A stretch of 64,000 bases of DNA from Antrihabitans stalactiti (GTDB lineage Bacteria > Actinomycetota > Actinomycetes > Mycobacteriales > Mycobacteriaceae). The notes beneath the pieces are model-generated. The model made no database searches and was not told the origin of the DNA. It saw only the letters and a program-made list of their open reading frames with translations. The translations under genes and the position numbers were made by a program. Location of the stretch: the NCBI RefSeq assembly GCF_012932915.1, contig NZ_VCQU01000001.1, positions 62,001 to 126,000 of the forward strand, read 5' to 3'. Shown piece by piece: positions 58,024 through 64,000 of this stretch (position 1 is its first letter; each line of letters opens with the position of its first letter).

Positions 58024-59007
58024 TTAGCTGAGGAAATCCCCTACCGTGCTCCAGCCGAGTACCGAGTCGATCGCGAGGCCGCAGAACACGACCGCGAGGT
58101 AGTTGTTCGACTGCAGGAACAACCGCAGCGGCTTCACCGATTCGCCGCGCTTGACCCCTGAATACAGCTGGTGAGCCATCAACAGGAACCACGCGCCGGC
58201 AACCAGCGCGACGGCGGCGTAGATGGCACCCGTCGCAGGGACGAGCGCGAGCGTCGCAAAGACGGTCAACCAGGTGTAGACGACGATCTGCTTGGTGACC
58301 TTCTCTTCGGTCGCCACGACCGGAAGCATCGGGACCCCGGCAGCGCGGTAGTCCTCCTTGTAGCGCATCGCCAACGCCCACGTATGCGGCGGCGTCCAGA
58401 AGAAGATGACCGAGAACAGCACGATCGCCTGCCAGCCGATGGACCCTGTTACGGCGGCCCACCCGACGAGCACCGGCATGCAGCCTGCTGCGCCGCCCCA
58501 GATCACGTTCTGCGAGGTCCGCCGCTTCAGGCCGAGGGTGTAGACGAAAACATAGAAAAGAATCGTCCCGACGACGAGCAGGCCGCTGAGCAGGTTTGCC
58601 TGCCACCAGAGCCACGCGAACGACCCGAGACCAAGCACGACGCCGAAGACGAACGCATGCGACGTTGGCACGGCTTCGCGTGCCAATGGCCGTCGAGCCG
58701 TGCGCTTCATCAGCTTGTCGATGTCGGCGTCGGCAACACAGTTCAGGGTGTTGGCGCTGGCCGCACCGAGCCAGCCGCCGAACAACGTGGCCGCGATCAA
58801 GCCGATGTCGACCGTGCCACGCGATGCCAACAGCATCGTGGGAATCGTTGCGACGAGCAGCAATTCGATGACGCGCGGCTTCGTCAACGCCAGGTACGCC
58901 AGCGGTAGCGAGATCGCGCGCCGTTGTGGCGCGGTCGGTTCTTGTTCGACAGCCACGGATGACGAAACGCCATGGCCATGGCCGTGGCGCTGCTGCCCTA
59001 TCCGCAC
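58024..59007 (-). CDS. ctaB: Protoheme IX farnesyltransferase CtaB
   Basis: 327-residue UbiA-superfamily enzyme making heme O. Membrane protein with about nine helices; Asp-rich motif [20 protein letters not shown], second motif in [17 protein letters not shown] 59007 follows AGGAG by 5 bases; GTG 59037 is possible but has no ribosome site. The N-terminus has a short His-Gly repeat. Same neighbourhood as Rv1451, divergent from tkt. Works with CtaA for heme A of cytochrome c oxidase. Confidence 0.94.
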   Translation of the reverse strand: MRIGQQRHGHGHGVSSSVAVEQEPTAPQRRAISLPLAYLALTKPRVIELLLVATIPTMLLASRGTVDIGLIAATLFGGWLGAASANTLNCVADADIDKLMKRTARRPLAREAVPTSHAFVFGVVLGLGSFAWLWWQANLLSGLLVVGTILFYVFVYTLGLKRRTSQNVIWGGAAGCMPVLVGWAAVTGSIGWQAIVLFSVIFFWTPPHTWALAMRYKEDYRAAGVPMLPVVATEEKVTKQIVVYTWLTVFATLALVPATGAIYAAVALVAGAWFLLMAHQLYSGVKRGESVKPLRLFLQSNNYLAVVFCGLAIDSVLGWSTVGDFLS

Positions 59008-59276
59008 TCTCACTCCTCGCAACGGCGCCTCGTTCACGCCTAACCCGGCTGACTACTACGCAAGATGGTAGACGCTGGACCCAGCATCACATTGTCGAAC
59101 CCCTCGAACCGGCGATTCCTGACGTTTACCCGATTCGAATGGATGGATCCCCCGATGCGCCGACTTCGATCGCGCGCGCGAACTAGTGTGGTGGGATAGC
59201 AGTGACGCTCGTTACGCGCCTAAATCCCGTCCCGGAAAATCGTCGTTGTAATCAATACATCAGGAGACATCTGCTC

Positions 59277-61376
59277 GTGTCGACAAAAGCCGACGTCCAC
59301 GCTCTCACTCAGCCCAATCACCCCTCTGACTGGACAGACCTCGACTCTCGATCGGTCGATACAGTGCGCGTGCTCGCCGCAGATGCTGTCCAAAAGGTCG
59401 GCAACGGCCACCCCGGCACGGCAATGAGCCTCGCGCCGCTCGCCTACACGCTGTTCCAGCGCACGATGCGGCACGATCCGAACGACCAGCACTGGCTCGG
59501 CCGCGACCGCTTCGTCCTCTCGTGCGGGCACTCGAGCCTGACGATCTACCTGCAGCTGTACTTGGGCGGGTTCGGCTTGGAACTGGCCGACATCGAAGCG
59601 CTCCGCACGTTCAAGTCGAAGACGCCGGGGCACCCCGAGTTCCGCCACACAAAGGGCGTCGAGATCACGACCGGACCGCTCGGTCAGGGCCTCGCGTCCT
59701 CGGTCGGGATGGCGATGGCCGCCCGTCGCGAGCGCGGCTTGTTCGACCCGGAGCCCGCGCTCGGCGAAAGCCCGTTCGACCACTTCATCTACGTGATCGC
59801 CTCTGACGGTGACATCGAAGAGGGTGTGACGTCGGAGGCGTCGTCGCTGGCAGGCACGCAGCAGCTCGGAAACCTCATCGTGTTCTACGACGACAACAAG
59901 ATCTCCATCGAGCACGACACCGCGATCGCGTTGAGCGAAGACACTGCCAAGCGCTACGAGGCGTACGGCTGGCACGTGCAGACCGTCGACGGTGGCGAGA
60001 ACGTCGTCGGCATCGAGGAAGCCATTGCGGCGGCCAAGGCGGTCACCGACAAGCCGTCGTTCATTCAGCTTCGCACGATCATCGGCTACCCGGCGCCGAA
60101 CAAGATGAACACCGGCGGCGTGCACGGCTCGGCGCTCGGCGCCGACGAGGTCGCCGCGGTCAAGAAGATTCTCGGTTTCGATCCGGAGAAGTCCTTCGAG
60201 GTCTCCGACGAGGTCATCGGTCACACCCGTGAGCTCCAGGAGCGCGGACGCAAGGCACACGAGGCCTGGAACGCCGACTTCGACGCGTGGGCCGCCCGCG
60301 AGCCCGAACGCAAGAAGCTGCTCGACCGCCTCTCCGCCGACAAATTGCCCGACGGCTGGTCCGATGCGCTTCCCTCGTGGGAGCCCGGCGGCAAAGCCGT
60401 CGCGACGCGGTCGGCCTCGGGTGAGGTGCTCAACGCTCTCGCACCGGTCCTGCCCGAATTGTGGGGCGGTTCCGCCGACTTGGCGGGCAGCAACAACACC
60501 ACGATGAAGGGCGAGAAGTCGTTCGGTCCGGTCACCATCTCGACCGACGACTGGAACGCCGAACCGTACGGCCGGACCCTGCACTTCGGCGTCCGCGAGC
60601 ACGCCATGGGCTCGATCCTCTCCGGCATCGTCCTGCACGGACCGACCCGCGCCTACGGCGGCACGTTCCTGCAGTTCAGCGACTACATGCGCCCAGCGGT
60701 CCGGCTTGCTGCACTCATGGACATCGATCCGATCTACGTGTGGACGCACGACTCGATCGGCCTCGGTGAGGACGGTCCGACCCACCAGCCGGTCGAGCAC
60801 TACGCGGCGTTGCGGGCGATCCCGAACCTGAGCTTCGTCCGACCGGGTGATGCGAACGAGACCGCGTACGCATGGCGGGCGACGCTCGCCAAGTCGAGCA
60901 GCTCGGGACCGGTCGGCCTGGCCCTTACTCGGCAGAACCTGCCGATTCTCGAAGGTACGAACGCCGAGGGCGTCGCGAAGGGCGGCTACATCCTGGCCGA
61001 CGCCTCCGGCGCCGCGCCGGACGTCGTCATCATCGCGACCGGCTCGGAACTGCAACTCGCCGTCGCCGCGCGAGAAACCTTGGAGGCACAGGGAATCGGC
61101 ACTCGTGTGGTCTCGATGCCGTGTGTCGAATGGTTCATGAGCCAGGACCAGAATTACCGCGACCAGGTGCTGCCCCCCACGGTGAAGGCACGCGTCTCGG
61201 TCGAAGCGGGCATCGCAATGCCGTGGTACCCGCTCGTCGGTGGCTTCGGCGAGATCGTGTCGCTGGAGCACTACGGCGAGTCCGCCGATGCCGAGACTTT
61301 GTTCCGCGAATTCGGCTTCACCCCAGAAGCAGTCGTCGCGGCCGCACAACGAGCAATCTCCAATGTGAAGGGATAG
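59277..61376 (+). CDS. tkt: Transketolase (pentose-phosphate operon)
   Basis: 699-residue transketolase of the type found in the actinobacterial tkt-tal-zwf operon (Rv1449c). Blocks: [19 protein letters not shown], ThDP motif [20 protein letters not shown] with [10 protein letters not shown], and [22 protein letters not shown] 59277 follows AGGAG (59262-59266). The 269 bases between its start and ctaB hold the divergent promoters; I see no RNA gene there. The next gene starts 4 bases after its stop. Transfers two-carbon units between ketose and aldose phosphates. Confidence 0.97.
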   Translation: MSTKADVHALTQPNHPSDWTDLDSRSVDTVRVLAADAVQKVGNGHPGTAMSLAPLAYTLFQRTMRHDPNDQHWLGRDRFVLSCGHSSLTIYLQLYLGGFGLELADIEALRTFKSKTPGHPEFRHTKGVEITTGPLGQGLASSVGMAMAARRERGLFDPEPALGESPFDHFIYVIASDGDIEEGVTSEASSLAGTQQLGNLIVFYDDNKISIEHDTAIALSEDTAKRYEAYGWHVQTVDGGENVVGIEEAIAAAKAVTDKPSFIQLRTIIGYPAPNKMNTGGVHGSALGADEVAAVKKILGFDPEKSFEVSDEVIGHTRELQERGRKAHEAWNADFDAWAAREPERKKLLDRLSADKLPDGWSDALPSWEPGGKAVATRSASGEVLNALAPVLPELWGGSADLAGSNNTTMKGEKSFGPVTISTDDWNAEPYGRTLHFGVREHAMGSILSGIVLHGPTRAYGGTFLQFSDYMRPAVRLAALMDIDPIYVWTHDSIGLGEDGPTHQPVEHYAALRAIPNLSFVRPGDANETAYAWRATLAKSSSSGPVGLALTRQNLPILEGTNAEGVAKGGYILADASGAAPDVVIIATGSELQLAVAARETLEAQGIGTRVVSMPCVEWFMSQDQNYRDQVLPPTVKARVSVEAGIAMPWYPLVGGFGEIVSLEHYGESADAETLFREFGFTPEAVVAAAQRAISNVKG

Positions 61377-61380
61377 ACCA

Positions 61381-62505
61381 ATGACTCAGAACCCCAATCT
61401 CGTCGCGCTCTCCGATGTCGGCGTCTCCGTGTGGCTGGACGACCTGTCACGGGAGCGGATTCAGTCCGGCAACCTGACCGAACTGATCGAGACCCGCAGC
61501 GTCGTCGGCGTCACCACGAACCCGTCGATTTTCCAGGCGGCATTGTCGAAGGGCGAAACCTACGACACCGAGGTGCAAAATCTCGCGTCCCGCGGCGCGT
61601 CCGTCGACGAGCTGATCCGGACCATCACCACCGACGACGTTCGCTCGGCGTGCGATGTTTTCGCGCCGATCTACGAGTCGAGCGGCGGTAAGGACGGTCG
61701 GGTTTCGATCGAGGTCGACCCGTTCCTCGCGTTCGACACCGACAAGACGGTCGCGCAGGCAATCGAGCTGTGGAAGATCGTCGACCGGCCGAACGTACTG
61801 ATCAAGATTCCTGCCACGCTGCCGGGCTTGCCTGCGATCACCCAGGCGATCGGTGAGGGCATCAGCGTCAACGTCACCCTGATCTTCTCGGTCGAGCGCC
61901 ACGTCGCCGTTATGGAGGCCTACATCGCGGGCCTCAAGATCGCGAAGGAAGCCGGCCGCGACCTCTCGAAGATCCACTCGGTCGCGTCGTTCTTCGTCTC
62001 GCGCGTCGATTCCGAGATCGACAAGCGGCTCGAAGCGATCGGGACCGACGAGGCACTCGCGTTGCGCGGCAAGGCAGGCGTTGCGAACGCGGTCCTGGCA
62101 TATGCGGCGTACCAGAACGTCTTCGAGCCCGGAACCGATTTCGCCGAGCTGTCGGCAGCAGGCGCGAACCTCCAGCGTCCGCTGTGGGCATCGACGGGCG
62201 TGAAGAACCCGGAATACTCCGACACGATGTACGTCACGGAGCTCGCTGCCCCGAACACGGTCAACACGATGCCGGAGAAGACGCTGCAGGCTGTCGCCGA
62301 CCACGGCGAGATCCACGGCGACGCGGTCACCGGGCAGGCCGATGCTGCGCAGGCGACCTTCGACGCGGTCAGCGCGGCGGGCGTTGACCTCAACGACGTG
62401 TTCGCGATCCTCGAATCCGAGGGTGTCGACAAGTTCATGAAGTCCTGGCAGGAGCTGCTCGATGCGACTGCCGAGACCATGAAGGCAGCCGCGGAAAACA
62501 GCTGA
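61381..62505 (+). CDS. tal: Transaldolase
   Basis: 374-residue transaldolase. The Schiff-base lysine is Lys142 in [23 protein letters not shown] and [12 protein letters not shown] are conserved substrate-binding blocks. Length matches the actinobacterial form (about 370). ATG 61381, second gene of the pentose-phosphate operon; zwf begins 2 bases after the stop. Confidence 0.97.
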   Translation: MTQNPNLVALSDVGVSVWLDDLSRERIQSGNLTELIETRSVVGVTTNPSIFQAALSKGETYDTEVQNLASRGASVDELIRTITTDDVRSACDVFAPIYESSGGKDGRVSIEVDPFLAFDTDKTVAQAIELWKIVDRPNVLIKIPATLPGLPAITQAIGEGISVNVTLIFSVERHVAVMEAYIAGLKIAKEAGRDLSKIHSVASFFVSRVDSEIDKRLEAIGTDEALALRGKAGVANAVLAYAAYQNVFEPGTDFAELSAAGANLQRPLWASTGVKNPEYSDTMYVTELAAPNTVNTMPEKTLQAVADHGEIHGDAVTGQADAAQATFDAVSAAGVDLNDVFAILESEGVDKFMKSWQELLDATAETMKAAAENS

Positions 62506-62507
62506 CC

Positions 62508-64000
62508 GTGGCGGACCCAGCGGATGGCGTCGCGGAGTGGGTCAATCCACTCCGCGACGAGCGGGACAAGCGCGTCCCGCATATCGCAGGACCTTGCGCT
62601 CTGGTGATTTTCGGTGTCACCGGCGACCTGGCACGTAAGAAGCTGATGCCGGCGATTTACGACCTCGCAAGTCGTGGCTTGCTCCCGCCCGGGTTCTCCC
62701 TCGTCGGTTTCGCGCGTCGCGACTGGGATCACGAGGATTTCGCGCAGGTCGTGCTCGAAGCGGTCAAGGCGCATTCCCGAATCGGGTTTCGCGACGAGAT
62801 CTGGGAACGCGTCGCCGAAGGAATTCGTTTCGTCAGAGGCGCGTTCGACGACGACGATGCCTTCGTCAAGCTGGCGGAGACGCTCGCGGACCTCGATGTC
62901 GAACGCAGCACCGGCGGCAATCACGCTTTCTACTTGTCCATTCCGCCGGGAGCGTTTCCGGTTGTGCTGGAACAGCTTTCGAAGTCCGGGCTGGCCAAGC
63001 GCGAAGAAGGACAGTGGCGGCGGGTCGTCATCGAGAAACCGTTCGGTCACGACCTGGCGAGCGCGAAGGAACTCAACGCGGTCGTCAATCGAGTCTTCCC
63101 GGAAGAGACCGTTTTTCGGATCGATCACTACCTGGGCAAAGAAACCGTCCAGAACATCTTGGCGCTGCGCTTCGCGAACCAGCTATTCGATCCGATCTGG
63201 AACGCGCACTACGTCGACCACGTACAGATCACGATGGCCGAAGACATCGGTCTCGGTGGCCGCGCGGGTTACTACGACGGCATCGGCGCTGCACGCGATG
63301 TCATTCAGAACCATTTGCTGCAGCTGCTCGCGTTCATCGCCATGGAAGAACCAGTCAGCTTCAATCCTTCCGAGCTACAGACCGAGAAGATCAAGGTGCT
63401 GTCCGCGACGAAACTCGTCGAACCGCTCGACGAGACGACCGCACGCGGGCAATACGCCGCCGGTTGGCAAGGCAGCGAGCCGGTCGTCGGGCTGCTCGAC
63501 GAAGAGGGCTTCTCTAAGGATTCCCGCACCGAGACCTACGCGGCGATCACACTCGAAGTCGACACGCGCCGGTGGGCTGGGGTGCCGTGGTATCTGCGGA
63601 CCGGGAAACGGCTGGGCCGCAGGGTCACCGAGATCGCCGTCGTCTTCAAACGGGCTCCGCACCTGCCGTTCGACCAGACCATGACCGAGGAACTCGGGCA
63701 GAACGCACTCGTCATCAGGGTTCAGCCCGACGAAGGCGTGACCATCCGGTTCGGGTCGAAGGTCCCTGGGTCGGGCATGGAAGTTCGCGACGTCAACATG
63801 GATTTCAGCTACGGCGAAGCGTTCACCGAGTCCTCCCCCGAAGCGTACGAGCGGTTGATCCTGGACGTCCTGCTCGGCGTGCCGTCACTGTTCCCCGTGA
63901 ACGCGGAGGTCGAATTGTCTTGGCGGATACTCGACCCCGTCCTCGACCACTGGGCGGCGGGCGGCAAACCCGAGCCCTACGAATCGGGTACGTGGGGTCC
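62508..64000 (+). CDS. zwf: Glucose-6-phosphate 1-dehydrogenase (cut by window edge)
   Basis: First 497 codons of G6PD; the frame is open to the last base, so the gene continues beyond the window, probably by about 10-20 codons, since YESGTWGP is near the C-terminus in this family. NADP motif GVTGDLARKKLMPAIY, active-site RIDHYLGKETVQN with His207, and EKPFGHD are present. GTG 62508, 2 bases after tal. Oxidises glucose-6-phosphate, supplying NADPH. In relatives opcA and devB/pgl follow. Confidence 0.95.
   Translation, partial: MADPADGVAEWVNPLRDERDKRVPHIAGPCALVIFGVTGDLARKKLMPAIYDLASRGLLPPGFSLVGFARRDWDHEDFAQVVLEAVKAHSRIGFRDEIWERVAEGIRFVRGAFDDDDAFVKLAETLADLDVERSTGGNHAFYLSIPPGAFPVVLEQLSKSGLAKREEGQWRRVVIEKPFGHDLASAKELNAVVNRVFPEETVFRIDHYLGKETVQNILALRFANQLFDPIWNAHYVDHVQITMAEDIGLGGRAGYYDGIGAARDVIQNHLLQLLAFIAMEEPVSFNPSELQTEKIKVLSATKLVEPLDETTARGQYAAGWQGSEPVVGLLDEEGFSKDSRTETYAAITLEVDTRRWAGVPWYLRTGKRLGRRVTEIAVVFKRAPHLPFDQTMTEELGQNALVIRVQPDEGVTIRFGSKVPGSGMEVRDVNMDFSYGEAFTESSPEAYERLILDVLLGVPSLFPVNAEVELSWRILDPVLDHWAAGGKPEPYESGTWG

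Noticed and set aside
59008-59276. tRNA or other RNA gene between ctaB and tkt
   Set aside because: No cloverleaf or T-loop consensus pairing could be drawn; the region is best read as divergent promoters.
59220-61349. Very long antisense frame (709 residues) opposite transketolase; similar long ones at 55995-58031, 43028-45061 and 48403-50157
   Set aside because: High GC makes long antisense frames common. Sequences are low in hydrophobic-core pattern, rich in Arg/Asp/Gly/Val, and the sense strand encodes clear enzymes.
62674-63684. Arg/Ser-rich open frame of 336 residues over zwf
   Set aside because: It is an out-of-frame shadow; the true zwf frame from GTG 62508 shows all G6PD motifs and runs off the window.

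Overview
The window reads as chromosomal DNA of a GC-rich, mycolic-acid-type actinomycete (order Mycobacteriales, most like Nocardiaceae/Rhodococcus). Evidence: the outer parts keep the gene order that I know from Mycobacterium tuberculosis Rv1480 back to Rv1447. There are many 4-base ATGA/GTGA gene overlaps, frequent GTG and TTG starts, an arabinomannan/lipomannan mannosyltransferase (MptB), a RipA-type endopeptidase, a wax ester/TAG cluster and a rhodococcal-type lycopene cyclase. I saw no rRNA, tRNA, CRISPR array, transposase, integrase or att site, and no gene-free stretch above about 300 bases.

Layout. (1) 5-11071, conserved block A: DUF58 protein, MoxR ATPase, RipA-like NlpC/P60 hydrolase, Rv1476-like membrane protein, aconitase and its repressor AcnR (with a full AcnR operator match), an inserted MarR/cupin pair, an Rv1473A-like small HTH protein and an ABC-F ATPase. 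(2) 11194-41283, a roughly 30 kb stretch that does not follow the M. tuberculosis order. It holds an SDR-lycopene cyclase-Ku operon; three beta-propeller lipoproteins beside an ECF sigma factor flanked by two mini zinc-finger anti-sigma genes; a TAG/wax ester operon (PlsB, HAD-PlsC, WS/DGAT, monoacylglycerol lipase-like); an eight-gene operon (24074-34184) that looks like an undescribed natural-product pathway; a convergent P450/GT87 pair; a divergent GT1-type glycosyltransferase; and an acyl-CoA dehydrogenase/TetR/SRPBCC group. (3) 41276-64000, conserved block B: the complete suf Fe-S operon (SufR-B-D-C-S-U-T plus an SDR), MptB, an ABC exporter, CtaA, an Rv1455-like protein, Qor, a second transketolase with an MFS transporter, CtaB, then the pentose-phosphate operon tkt-tal-zwf (zwf cut by the window edge).

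The main candidate for a new system is 24074-34184: a PEP-synthase-like phosphotransferase, a fatty-acyl-AMP-ligase-like enzyme, a nucleotidyltransferase-fold protein, a free-standing acyl carrier protein, a thioester-reductase/epimerase-like SDR, a diverged nucleoside-diphosphate-kinase-domain protein, an AfsA-type (A-factor) double-hotdog protein and a UbiA-family prenyltransferase. All eight lie on one strand; six junctions overlap by 4 bases and the first has a 4-base gap. The parts suggest acyl activation onto the ACP, AfsA-type transfer to a small (possibly phosphorylated) acceptor, reduction, nucleotide or phosphoryl chemistry, and membrane prenyl transfer. The order of steps and the product are inference.

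A second theme is two families of short palindromes placed just after stop codons: five copies of a 46-base element (CTCGTGAGTC...GACTCACGAG) and three loci, four units, of a roughly 40-base element (GTGCGCG...CACGCAC). One 46-base copy interrupts the suf operon, and another supplies the stop codon of an SDR gene.
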